From Chlorobiota bacterium (GTDB taxonomy: Bacteria; Bacteroidota; Bacteroidia; Flavobacteriales; Flavobacteriaceae): a stretch of DNA of 27,456 nt. A program made the position numbers and the translations under genes. Location: contig JAADEB010000160.1 in NCBI GenBank assembly GCA_013153655.1, forward strand, positions 1 through 27,456. Reading direction: 5' to 3'. This document shows positions 1 through 6,920 of this stretch, one piece after another; position 1 is the stretch's first letter; each line of letters begins with the position of its first letter. The notes below the pieces were generated by a model, which saw only the letters and a program-made list of their open reading frames with translations, was not told the origin of the DNA and searched no databases.

Positions 1-120
1 AAGCATTTCCCTTGCGCGTGGGCCTGTGAGGGAGAAAAAGGGGTTCCGGAGGCGTCCTGCCATAAAAATAAAATGCAGGGAAAAGCCTCACGGGACCGGA
101 GAGCATTCGTCAAAAATGCG
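1..120. other. Left-edge intergenic stretch
   Basis: No gene is supported here. A short inverted repeat (GTGAGG near 26, CCTCAC near 86) and a weak CCTGC/GCAGG pair near 56-80 could be the terminator of a gene lying left of the window. The stretch ends at the promoter of the first gene. Confidence 0.4.
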
Positions 121-128
121 TACTTTTG
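121..128 (+). promoter_or_regulatory. Bacteroidota -7 promoter element for pepD
   Basis: TACTTTTG matches the Bacteroidota consensus TAnnTTTG exactly. It lies 24 bp before the ATG at 153, which leaves room for a short leader. A TTG at 126 that could be read as a start codon lies inside this element, so it would not be in the mRNA; this decides the pepD start. I see no clear -33 TTG at the expected spacing. Confidence 0.6.
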
Positions 129-152
129 AATAAACCGAAAAAACAATCCGAC

Positions 153-1634
153 ATGACACAAGATATGCATGCGCGTATTGCGCAATTGGACCCGGAACCG
201 CTTTGGCGGAATTTTGTGCAATTCAATGCCGTACCGCGTCCTTCGAAAAAAGAACAAAAGGCCATCGAATATGTGGAAAATTTCGGTCGCCGCTTGGGTT
301 TGGAGACCATTCGCGATAAGGCCGGAAACGTGATTATCCGCAAACCGGCCACGCCCGGCATGGAAAACCGCGAGACCGTGATTCTGCAAGCACATGTGGA
401 CATGGTGCCGCAAAAAAACAAAGGTGTGGAACACGATTTCGAGAAGGAAGGCATCAAAATGCTCATCGACGGCGATTGGGTGACGGCCGACGGAACCACC
501 CTGGGAGCCGATAACGGCATAGGCGTGGCGGCCATATTGGCTTTGCTGGAAAGCAAGGATATCCCCCACCCTCCGCTGGAAGCTCTGTTTACCTTCGACG
601 AAGAAACGGGCATGACGGGCGCTCACCAGCTGGAACCCGGTTTGCTGAAAGGCAAAATCATGCTGAACCTGGATACGGAAAACGACCGCGAATTGGATAT
701 CGGATGTGCGGGCGGCATCGACGTGACCGCCACCGGCACTTACCGTACCGAAGCCCCCATGGCCGGCGGTAGGGCCTTGCATCTGTTTGTAAAAGGACTT
801 ACGGGCGGACATTCCGGTATGGACATCCACCTCTACCGCGGCAATGCCAACAAAATCATGAACCGCCTGCTCTATTATCTCCTGAACCAAGGGGCGCAAA
901 TCGCTTGGATCAACGGAGGCGGCTTGCGCAACGCCATTCCGCGCGAAAGTGAGGCCGTGGTGGTCATTCCCGCAGACCGTGAAGAGGAGATTCGCCAAGG
1001 ATTGCAACGCCTTATCGACGACATCAAGCACGAACAAAAACGCCGCGATCCCGGTTTGAAAATTATCATCGAAGACTATGATATGCCGGCGGAAGTAATG
1101 GCCGGTGAAGACGCCCGGAAACTGGTCCGTGCCGTTTACGGCGCCCACAACGGTGTGTACCGTATGAGTCCCGACATTCCCGACTTGGTGGAAACATCCA
1201 ACAACGTGGCCCAAGTGCAAGTGCGGGACGGAAAAATCAAAATCGGCAATCTGACCCGGTCGTCCTCCGAGAGTTCCAAACACGATTTGGTGCAGGCACT
1301 CACGAGCGTATTTAACCTGGCGGGGTACGACGTACAAACCGCGGGCGATTATCCCGGCTGGGAGCCGGATCCCGATTCGAAAATTCTGGACCTGATGAAG
1401 AACCTGTACGTGGAACTGTTCAACGAAGAGCCGGTGGTGGAAGCCTGTCACGCCGGATTGGAATGCGGTATCCTGAAATCCAAATACCCGCACCTGGATG
1501 TGATTTCTTTCGGACCCACCATCGAAGGCGCCCATTCGCCGGATGAACGGGTTAATATTCCCTCGGTGAAAAAATTCTGGAATTATCTGCTGGAAACCTT
1601 GAAAAACATACCCGAAAAACAAAATGCGGCTTAA
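153..1634 (+). CDS. pepD: Cytosolic non-specific dipeptidase (PepD, M20C family)
   Basis: A zinc-dependent aminoacyl-histidine dipeptidase that cleaves diverse dipeptides, including Xaa-His, in the cytoplasm. The 493-aa length matches the family (about 485). The di-metal site is visible: AHVDM near residues 80-84 (His and Asp ligands), LGADNGIG near 118-125 with the bridging Asp, FDEETGM near 148-154 with the catalytic Glu pair, and HAGLECG and EGAHSPDERV near the C terminus. GLTGGHSGMDIH marks the lid domain. I chose ATG 153 because the upstream in-frame TTG at 126 lies inside a promoter element. The stop is 29 bp before rpe, so pepD probably leads the operon pepD-rpe-rarA. Nothing looks truncated. 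Family assignment is secure; the exact substrate range is not visible. Confidence 0.95.
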   Translation: MTQDMHARIAQLDPEPLWRNFVQFNAVPRPSKKEQKAIEYVENFGRRLGLETIRDKAGNVIIRKPATPGMENRETVILQAHVDMVPQKNKGVEHDFEKEGIKMLIDGDWVTADGTTLGADNGIGVAAILALLESKDIPHPPLEALFTFDEETGMTGAHQLEPGLLKGKIMLNLDTENDRELDIGCAGGIDVTATGTYRTEAPMAGGRALHLFVKGLTGGHSGMDIHLYRGNANKIMNRLLYYLLNQGAQIAWINGGGLRNAIPRESEAVVVIPADREEEIRQGLQRLIDDIKHEQKRRDPGLKIIIEDYDMPAEVMAGEDARKLVRAVYGAHNGVYRMSPDIPDLVETSNNVAQVQVRDGKIKIGNLTRSSSESSKHDLVQALTSVFNLAGYDVQTAGDYPGWEPDPDSKILDLMKNLYVELFNEEPVVEACHAGLECGILKSKYPHLDVISFGPTIEGAHSPDERVNIPSVKKFWNYLLETLKNIPEKQNAA

Positions 1635-1663
1635 CCGGGCCGTGGGCAAAAAAATATACGTTT

Positions 1664-2326
1664 ATGGCGAGAAAGATTATTGTAGCGCCTTCGGTGTTGT
1701 CGGCGGATTTTGCCTGCCTGCGCGAAGGTGTGGAAATGATAAACCGCAGCGCCGCCGAATGGATTCATTGGGACGTGATGGACGGACGTTTTGTTCCGAA
1801 TATCACGTTCGGCATGCCGGTGGTGAAGGCTTTGCGGCCGTTTTCGGACAAGTTTTTCGACGTACACCTGATGATCGAAAATCCGGAACGTTATGCCGAA
1901 GCTTTTGCCAAAGCCGGTGCCGACCTGGTCACCGTACACTACGAAGCGGCGCCCCACCTCCACCGCATCATGCAAGAGGTGAAAGGACAAGGCAAGAAAT
2001 TCGGCGTGGCCATCAATCCCGCCACGCCGGCCGAATGCCTGCGCGATATTATTCCGTATGCGGATTTGGTGCTGGTTATGTCGGTGAATCCGGGTTTCGG
2101 CGGACAAAAATTTATTGAAAACAGCACGGAGAAAATCCGCCGGGTACGGCGCATGACGGAGGAACTGAATCCGGATTGCCTTATCGAAGTGGACGGCGGC
2201 ATCAATGACGCAACGGCGCCGGCGGTGGTGGAAGCGGGAGCCGATGTACTGGTGGCCGGCAGTTATGTTTTCGGACATGAAAATCCGGCGGCGGCCATTG
2301 AACTTTTGGCAGGTAGCGGACGATAA
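1664..2326 (+). CDS. rpe: Ribulose-phosphate 3-epimerase
   Basis: Interconverts D-ribulose 5-phosphate and D-xylulose 5-phosphate in the non-oxidative pentose phosphate pathway. The 220-aa TIM barrel has the family signatures: APSVLSAD at residues 8-15, HWDVMDGRFVPN at 35-46 (metal-binding His and catalytic Asp), DVHLM at 66-70, the phosphate-binding loop MSVNPGFGGQ at 140-149, and EVDGGIN at 176-182 with the second catalytic Asp. It starts at an ATG 29 bp after pepD and ends 9 bp before rarA, so the three genes are probably co-transcribed. Length and motifs are complete and I see no anomaly. Confidence 0.97.
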   Translation: MARKIIVAPSVLSADFACLREGVEMINRSAAEWIHWDVMDGRFVPNITFGMPVVKALRPFSDKFFDVHLMIENPERYAEAFAKAGADLVTVHYEAAPHLHRIMQEVKGQGKKFGVAINPATPAECLRDIIPYADLVLVMSVNPGFGGQKFIENSTEKIRRVRRMTEELNPDCLIEVDGGINDATAPAVVEAGADVLVAGSYVFGHENPAAAIELLAGSGR

Positions 2327-2335
2327 AACACCGTC

Positions 2336-3610
2336 ATGGAACATCAAGCCCCCTTACCCGAGCGGATGCGTCCGCAAACCTTGGACGAAGTGGTGGGCCA
2401 GGAGCATTTGACGGCGCCGGGTTCCGTGCTGCGGCGGATGTTGGAAAGCGGTCAAGTGTTTTCCCTGCTTTTCTGGGGACCGCCAGGTACGGGTAAGACT
2501 ACTTTGGCCCAAATTATCGCCCGGGAAACGGGACGTCCGTTCCATATATTGAGTGGCGCCCGCTCGGGGGTAAAAGACATTAAGGAGATCGTCAAGCATT
2601 ACGAAAAAAACAAGCTTTTCGGCCAACAACCTTTGGTTTTTCTGGATGAAATGCACCGTTTCAACAAAACCCAGCAAGACGCCCTGCTTGAAGGAATCGA
2701 AAAAGGACAATTCGTCCTCATCGGCGCCACCACCGAAAATCCGGGGTTCGAAATCAACAATGCCTTGCTCTCGCGTATGCATACCTTTGTGCTACAACCC
2801 ATAGACAACGAGAGCCTGCGAAAACTCCTTCGCCGGGCGATGAACGAAGACCGGGTTTTGCGCACCAAAAACATTCGCCGGATCGACGAAGATTTTCTTA
2901 TCCATTATGCAGGCGGCGATGCGCGCCGGTTGCTCAATGCTTTGGAATTGGTGGTGCTGACCGCCGGCAAGGAAGAAATCGACAGGGAAGATATCGAAAA
3001 AATTCTGCACAAACATTTGGCCTACGACCGCCAAGGCGATTGGCACTATGAAGTGATCTCGGCTTTCATTAAATCGGTAAGGGGGAGCGATCCGGATGCG
3101 GCGGTATATTGGCTGGCGCGCATGTTGGAAGCCGGCGAAAAGCCGGAATTTATAGCCAGGCGCTTGATTATCCTGGCGGCCGAGGATATCGGTTTGGCCA
3201 ATCCTAATGCACTGCTCATGGCCAATGCGGCTTTTGATGCGGTAAACAAAATCGGGATGCCGGAGGCGCGTATCGTGTTGGCGGAAGCCACCGTTTATTT
3301 GGCGGCCTCTCCGAAAAGTAATTCGGCCTACCTGTCCATCAATCGTGCCCAACAAAAAGTACGGGAAACGGGGAATCTGCCGGTTCCGCTCCATTTGCGA
3401 AATGCTTCGTCGTCCTTCAACAAAAAGCGGGGATACGGCAAGGATTACCGCTATCCGCACGATTTTCCCGGCAACTTCGTACGGCAAACTTACTTGCCCG
3501 AAAACCTGGAACATATCCGTTTTTACGAACCCGCTTCCCATGCTCATGAAGCACGCCTGCGGGAACGCCTGGAAAAATGGTGGCCCGGAAAATATCAAAA
3601 GGACCAATAG
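2336..3610 (+). CDS. rarA: Replication-associated recombination protein A (AAA+ ATPase)
   Basis: A RarA/MgsA/WRNIP1-family AAA+ ATPase of the clamp-loader clade that acts on stalled replication forks. The 424-aa protein shows Walker A GPPGTGKTT near residues 48-56, Walker B LVFLDEMHRF near 100-109, sensor 1 IGATTENP near 129-136 and an LLSR Arg-finger segment near 144-147. The C-terminal oligomerisation part carries the family motifs SAFIKSVRGSDPDAAVYWLA and AAEDIGLANP. It starts 9 bp after rpe and is the last gene of that operon. Its final 16 bp overlap, tail to tail, the end of the DUF5723 gene on the other strand. Assignment is secure. Confidence 0.96.
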   Translation: MEHQAPLPERMRPQTLDEVVGQEHLTAPGSVLRRMLESGQVFSLLFWGPPGTGKTTLAQIIARETGRPFHILSGARSGVKDIKEIVKHYEKNKLFGQQPLVFLDEMHRFNKTQQDALLEGIEKGQFVLIGATTENPGFEINNALLSRMHTFVLQPIDNESLRKLLRRAMNEDRVLRTKNIRRIDEDFLIHYAGGDARRLLNALELVVLTAGKEEIDREDIEKILHKHLAYDRQGDWHYEVISAFIKSVRGSDPDAAVYWLARMLEAGEKPEFIARRLIILAAEDIGLANPNALLMANAAFDAVNKIGMPEARIVLAEATVYLAASPKSNSAYLSINRAQQKVRETGNLPVPLHLRNASSSFNKKRGYGKDYRYPHDFPGNFVRQTYLPENLEHIRFYEPASHAHEARLRERLEKWWPGKYQKDQ

Positions 3611-5013
3611 GTACCCAAGGCCACATACTGGCCGTGTGAGGCGGCCGCATTCAAATAGCCCGTCAGATTGTCGGCCATTAAATATATATGCCAAGGACCG
3701 ATGTGTCCGCCCAAACCCAGGCCTGCATTAAACGGTGTGTAGGAATCGGTGGTCAGAGTCAGGCGGGTGTAAAAACCACGCGCCCATATCCAATGCACAT
3801 ACAGACCGGTTCCCCAATAGGGACGTCCCGCCAGATTTTGATAAAAACCGATCCACCCCATATAGGAATGGGGTTTTTCATCCTCGCCGGCATAAGATTT
3901 CCAGGGATAATAACAATCGTATTCGTTGTAGCCTCCGGCCGTACCGAAGGTGTAGCGAAACGAAGTATAAACCTTAAAGGGACGCCATTGATAGAAAACC
4001 CCGGTCAGCGTGTCGGTGGGAATTTTCTGCTTGAAATCGTCGCGGATTTCACGCCAATAGTCCACGGGTTGATCGGGAAATTGCACCTGCACACCTTCGT
4101 AACGATAATGGCCGTGGGCGCGAAGGCTGAAATTATCGTCGGCATAACGAATGATACCCAAATCCTCCACATTGACCGACCATGTCCAGGCATCGCTCAG
4201 CGGTTTTTCCAGGCCGATATCCAAGCCCAGCCCCCAATTGCCGGTGCCTCCGAAACGGCGCATAAAATCATGAACCACCGCGGCGGAATCCACGTTTTTA
4301 TTACCCATATTGTCTTCGAACATCAGCTTTCGCAATCCCGAACTGCGGATTTCCAGGTCGATATTGTCGAAAACATGGGTGTAGTAATTGTTTTGTCCCG
4401 GAACATAATAAATTTCACCCTTATTCGAGGTGGATGAAACGGTACCCGCACTGTTGTAGAGCTTAACGTTGAATCCCCAGCGGCTGTCACCGTCACCCAG
4501 CGGCATGCTCATCCCGAAATAAAGGGTATAGACAAATTCGGCATTAAAATGCAACTCACTCAAATCAATCCGGGAGGAGGCGTCGCTATTGCCGTAGAGT
4601 GCAAAACGGTAGAGCGAAGGTGCATGAAACACCCATGTTTGACCTTGGGCATAGAGCCCTCCCCGGTAGGTTTTGGCCTCCTTGTTGATACCGAATGCCA
4701 GAAGGTGAAATTTGGTTTCCCACAATAAACCTTGATTCCGGGTTATGGCATTTAGGGTTTCCTGCCATTTGAGATTGAAATCGCGACCGTCGGCGGCCAA
4801 CAAATCGTAGGGAGTGGGTCCGGATAATTTATATTGTAATTGAATATGAGGAATCAATGGCGTAAGCACATAAAAACGTCCCCCGGCTTTCCGGGAGGGA
4901 TAGGAAAAGACCGACGAAGGATTGTCGTGTAAATCATACATCAATGGCTCGAATTGGGCCCGAAGCGGCATAAAATAACCTGCCAACCATACCATAATTA
5001 TCCATTTCTTCAT
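3595..5013 (-). CDS. DUF5723-type outer-membrane barrel protein
   Basis: A 472-aa exported protein. It has a signal peptide (hydrophobic residues 4-14, cleavage near LRAQ) followed by repeated amphipathic strands rich in Tyr, Trp and Phe and a C-terminal aromatic residue (YWSF), as in outer-membrane beta-barrels. The N-terminal segment on phosphate-free 'PSSVFSYPSRKAGGRFYV' type sequence and the overall length resemble DUF5723, a Bacteroidota family of unknown function; I recall this from memory and cannot test it here. I chose the ATG at 5013 because it directly begins the signal peptide; longer in-frame extensions add a non-signal leader. It follows the lipoprotein gene by 25 bp, probably in one operon. 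Its 3' end overlaps rarA by 16 bp in convergent orientation. Confidence 0.72.
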   Translation of the reverse strand: MKKWIIMVWLAGYFMPLRAQFEPLMYDLHDNPSSVFSYPSRKAGGRFYVLTPLIPHIQLQYKLSGPTPYDLLAADGRDFNLKWQETLNAITRNQGLLWETKFHLLAFGINKEAKTYRGGLYAQGQTWVFHAPSLYRFALYGNSDASSRIDLSELHFNAEFVYTLYFGMSMPLGDGDSRWGFNVKLYNSAGTVSSTSNKGEIYYVPGQNNYYTHVFDNIDLEIRSSGLRKLMFEDNMGNKNVDSAAVVHDFMRRFGGTGNWGLGLDIGLEKPLSDAWTWSVNVEDLGIIRYADDNFSLRAHGHYRYEGVQVQFPDQPVDYWREIRDDFKQKIPTDTLTGVFYQWRPFKVYTSFRYTFGTAGGYNEYDCYYPWKSYAGEDEKPHSYMGWIGFYQNLAGRPYWGTGLYVHWIWARGFYTRLTLTTDSYTPFNAGLGLGGHIGPWHIYLMADNLTGYLNAAASHGQYVALGTYWSF

Positions 5014-5038
5014 GCGGCTAAAAAAAATTAGTTGAAAA

Positions 5039-5572
5039 TTATTGAATATGAACATAAACATCGGCCTTGGAGCGGATATGCATGCTACGGGTGTCGTTGC
5101 GCAAATCCACGGTATCGAGACGTTGGAGACGGATTTCCATATCCTCGGTTAAAACGATTTCCGGCAAACTGTCTTTGTGAATGGTAAACACATATTCGTG
5201 ACGGAAAGGCGAAGCGGCGCCGGCTTCCACGGTGTCGGCAAAGGCGGTCAAGGGAATACGGCCGGCTTTTAAAAATTGAACTTCGAAGGCAAAACGTGCG
5301 GGAAAAGGATTGGACACATCGAAAAAGAAATCCACCTTCACCAAGCCGTCCTTAACCTGTTTTTGACCGAAAATCTTCAAGGGAACCGTGTCGTTCAGTT
5401 CCGTCAAAGGCATATTTTGTACATAAAAATCGCTTCCCGTAATATCGGCATAAAACAAATCGGCCGTATAGACCGGAAAGGCATCGAAATCTTCGGTTTG
5501 TTTCAGATCGAGCTTCCCCGTACAGGCGTTAAGAAATAATAAGACCAGCATCAACTCCGTAAATCGCTTCAT
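5039..5572 (-). CDS. Lipoprotein of unknown function
   Basis: A 177-aa protein with a type II signal peptide: charged MKR, hydrophobic core LMLVLLFL and lipobox LNAC with the lipidated Cys at residue 17, which predicts membrane anchoring. The rest is a soluble domain of alternating strands with 'VDFFFDVSNPFPARFAFEVQ' in its middle, suggesting a beta-sandwich. I do not recognise the family. It precedes the DUF5723 barrel by 25 bp, so the pair may work together at the outer membrane. The start is ATG 5572; a TTG at 5596 that would extend the frame overlaps a TAnnTTTG promoter element and is rejected. Confidence 0.75.
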   Translation of the reverse strand: MKRFTELMLVLLFLNACTGKLDLKQTEDFDAFPVYTADLFYADITGSDFYVQNMPLTELNDTVPLKIFGQKQVKDGLVKVDFFFDVSNPFPARFAFEVQFLKAGRIPLTAFADTVEAGAASPFRHEYVFTIHKDSLPEIVLTEDMEIRLQRLDTVDLRNDTRSMHIRSKADVYVHIQ

Positions 5573-5593
5573 TATTTTGCTTAATTTTACGTG

Positions 5594-5601
5594 CAAAGGT
5601 A
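5594..5601 (-). promoter_or_regulatory. -7 promoter element for the lipoprotein/DUF5723 operon
   Basis: TACCTTTG on the minus strand is an exact TAnnTTTG match. It lies 21 bp upstream of the ATG at 5572. It is also only 10 bp before the oppositely oriented exosortase start at 5612, so the two divergent genes share this short control region. Confidence 0.6.
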
Positions 5602-5611
5602 AAGTTTCTTC

Positions 5612-6145
5612 ATGAATTTAAAGGATAACGAAAAACGCTTATGGCATATTATCCTGCGCTGGCTGATTTATTATATGATTTTATATGCCGCCTACACCTT
5701 GGCCTTGAATATTTCGGCGCCCGATGTTTTTACCCGCATTACGGCCGTCATGGTGGAAAAACTCTACGGCCTGTTCGGATTGCCGGCTCATTGGGAAATT
5801 ATTAATCCCCGGGAAACAGGTATTTTCATAGGAGAAAATTGGGCGGCCAAAATCGTGGAAGGATGCAATGGCATGAGCATAATTATCCTGTTTATTTCGT
5901 TTGTATGGGCATTTCCGGCTTCATGGCGCGACAAAATTCTGTTCGGCTTGGGCGGAAGTCTGCTCATTTGGCTGGTCAATATAGGGAGGATTGCCTTATT
6001 GGGCTGGATATATTACCGCCGGCCGGCATATTTCGACATCATTCACCGGGTATTCTTCCCCGGTATTATGTACGGTACGGTGATAGTGCTTTGGATCGTT
6101 TGGGCTTCGCGGGTGAGAAACTTTACTCATTCAATTAAGAATTAA
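5612..6145 (+). CDS. xrtF: Exosortase family protein, XrtF type
   Basis: A 177-aa inner-membrane cysteine transpeptidase-like enzyme of the exosortase/archaeosortase superfamily, which processes proteins with C-terminal sorting signals. The catalytic set is complete: Cys85 in VEGCNGMSI, Arg126 in NIGRIALLG and His145 in IIHRVFFPG, each placed at the start or end of a hydrophobic segment. About four or five membrane segments are visible (near 13-33, 83-102, 109-132, 147-165). The short length and flavobacterial setting fit XrtF. In genomes I remember, a small exosortase F-associated membrane protein follows xrtF; none is present here, and a repeat element begins 11 bp after the stop. I see no obvious substrate with a C-terminal sorting signal in the window. 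Confidence 0.85.
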   Translation: MNLKDNEKRLWHIILRWLIYYMILYAAYTLALNISAPDVFTRITAVMVEKLYGLFGLPAHWEIINPRETGIFIGENWAAKIVEGCNGMSIIILFISFVWAFPASWRDKILFGLGGSLLIWLVNIGRIALLGWIYYRRPAYFDIIHRVFFPGIMYGTVIVLWIVWASRVRNFTHSIKN

Positions 6146-6155
6146 TGATTTTTTT
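6144..6155. repeat. Direct repeat flanking the inserted element, left copy
   Basis: AATGATTTTTTT abuts the left inverted repeat, and the identical 12 bases abut the right inverted repeat at 6506-6517. This is the pattern of a target-site duplication. A similar word, AATGATTTTTT, also occurs inside the element near 6198, which weakens the inference somewhat. Confidence 0.55.
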
Positions 6156-6214
6156 GAATTAGGCGCATTATTAATACAACAGCGCTATTGTAAAATAAAT
6201 GATTTTTTATTTAT

Positions 6215-6252
6215 GTTCTTTTGTCTTGATACAAAAGAACCAAAAAATCAAG
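6215..6252. repeat. Hairpin with a loop complementary to downstream sequence
   Basis: GTTCTTTTGT (6215-6224) pairs perfectly with ACAAAAGAAC (6231-6240) around the 6-base loop CTTGAT. The loop is itself the exact complement of ATCAAG at 6247-6252, so either an alternative hairpin or a pseudoknot is possible. Confidence 0.75.
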
Positions 6253-6283
6253 GCAAAAATATGCTTCCTCCCGCCCTTTCCTA

Positions 6284-6362
6284 TTATGAGAAAATCTAGC
6301 AAAAGACGAATTTCCTGCGGAAATTATTGACAAGCACTTTTGCTGATTTTCTAACATAACAG
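6284..6362. repeat. Long imperfect palindrome inside the element
   Basis: Nested inverted repeats are visible: GAAAATCTAGCAAAAG pairs with CTTTTGCTGATTTTC apart from one extra base, and inside it AATTTCC-TGC-GGAAATT is a perfect 7-bp stem. Transcribed, this would form a stem-loop of roughly 70 nt. Confidence 0.65.
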
Positions 6363-6505
6363 GAAATTCCCGCCAGCAGCCGGCCCGCATTTTTGCCGGT
6401 CCAACGCGCTTATCCGCCTGGGGGCGGATTTTGGGTTAGCTCTTCATTGTCCATATACATTTTTTACACGATATTTTTTCTGCGTATTATTTAAGCGCCT
6501 AATTC

Positions 6506-6517
6506 AATGATTTTTTT
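6506..6517. repeat. Direct repeat flanking the inserted element, right copy
   Basis: Identical to the 12 bases at 6144-6155 and immediately outside the right inverted repeat; a candidate target-site duplication. Confidence 0.55.
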
Positions 6518-6552
6518 TAAGTGAAAGAATGTAATAGTGGTTTAGTAAAAAG

Positions 6553-6835
6553 TTTTTTGTTAAATCGTGAAATCGTTGAATCGTTAAACCTACTTATTTC
6601 TGTTGAATAGTTGTCTATGACCCTCATAGGGAATTGTTGAAGAGTTGAATAGATTTTACGGGAGAGCTTTTAGCCATTAGCTTTTAGCCGTTAGCTTTTT
6701 TTTCTTTAACATTATCTGAATCAAATGGTTAAGACTGTCATTCCGAAGGAGTTTACGACTGAGGAATCTCCTGTTTCTGTTGAAAAGTTGAACAGTTGAA
6801 CAGTTGAATAGATTGATTTACAATTTGTTAAACCC
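6553..6835. repeat. Mosaic of 7- and 8-bp period degenerate repeats (copy A)
   Basis: This non-coding gap contains three short tandem families. An 8-bp family reads ATCGTGAA, ATCGTTGA, ATCGTTAA at 6564-6587. A 7-bp family reads AGCTTTT, AGCCATT, AGCTTTT, AGCCGTT, AGCTTTT at 6665-6699. Another 8-bp family reads AGTTGAAC, AGTTGAAC, AGTTGAAT at 6786-6809. Related words recur in the gaps around the M42 gene (11727-11872 and 13143-13425). No reading frame is supported. Confidence 0.75.
6736..6773. repeat. REP-like palindromic repeat
   Basis: The segment starts TGTCATTCCGAAGGAG and ends GAGGAATCTCCT. ATTCC (6740-6744) pairs with GGAAT (6763-6767), and AGGAG (6747-6751) can alternatively pair with CTCCT (6768-6772). 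It resembles a dispersed 'TCATTCCGA...GAGGAATCTC' repeat common in Bacteroidota genomes, from memory. Only one copy lies in this window. Confidence 0.5.
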
Positions 6836-6849
6836 AAATCCTAAGTCCC

Positions 6850-6882
6850 TCCCGAAGGGATCCCTATCCCATGGGGATCCTT
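6850..6882 (-). terminator. GC-rich inverted repeats downstream of trmB
   Basis: Two adjacent stems lie 40-70 bp past the trmB stop: CCTCCCGAAGGG and GGGATCCC...GGGGATCC. They could terminate trmB transcription, but there is no clear T-run, so this is a weak call. Confidence 0.3.
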
Positions 6883-6920
6883 ATAGGATGGGAAAATCCT
6901 AAATCCCCTACACCCCTCCG

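Larger units (their letters stand above)
6156..6505. mobile_element. 350-bp MITE-like element with 22-bp inverted repeats
   Basis: The ends are inverted copies: GAATTAGGCGC at 6156-6166 and its reverse complement at 6495-6505. The similarity extends to 22 bp (6156-6177 versus 6484-6505) with 19 matching positions. Both ends abut identical 12-bp direct repeats. The interior has no plausible gene but holds a strong hairpin (6215-6240), a long imperfect palindrome (about 6284-6360) and a GC-rich hairpin (CCGCC/GGCGG near 6415-6430). This fits a non-autonomous transposable element or a palindromic intergenic repeat family. The interior hairpin with its following AAAAAATCAAG resembles repeats I have seen in many Bacteroidota genomes. 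The mobilising enzyme is unknown. Confidence 0.65.

Noticed and set aside
126..152. Nine-codon N-terminal extension of PepD from TTG 126
   Set aside because: The TTG is part of the promoter box TACTTTTG, and the family N terminus starts at the ATG at 153.
3688..4437. Plus-strand reading frame inside the DUF5723 gene
   Set aside because: It has no signal or motif, and the minus-strand protein has signal peptide, strand pattern and an operon partner.
5039..5572. Gliding motility lipoprotein GldH
   Set aside because: Size and lipobox fit, but I could not match conserved GldH residues, so the family is left open.
6564..6809. Possible CRISPR array from the short tandem repeats
   Set aside because: Units are 7-8 bp with no spacers of constant size, and there are no cas genes.
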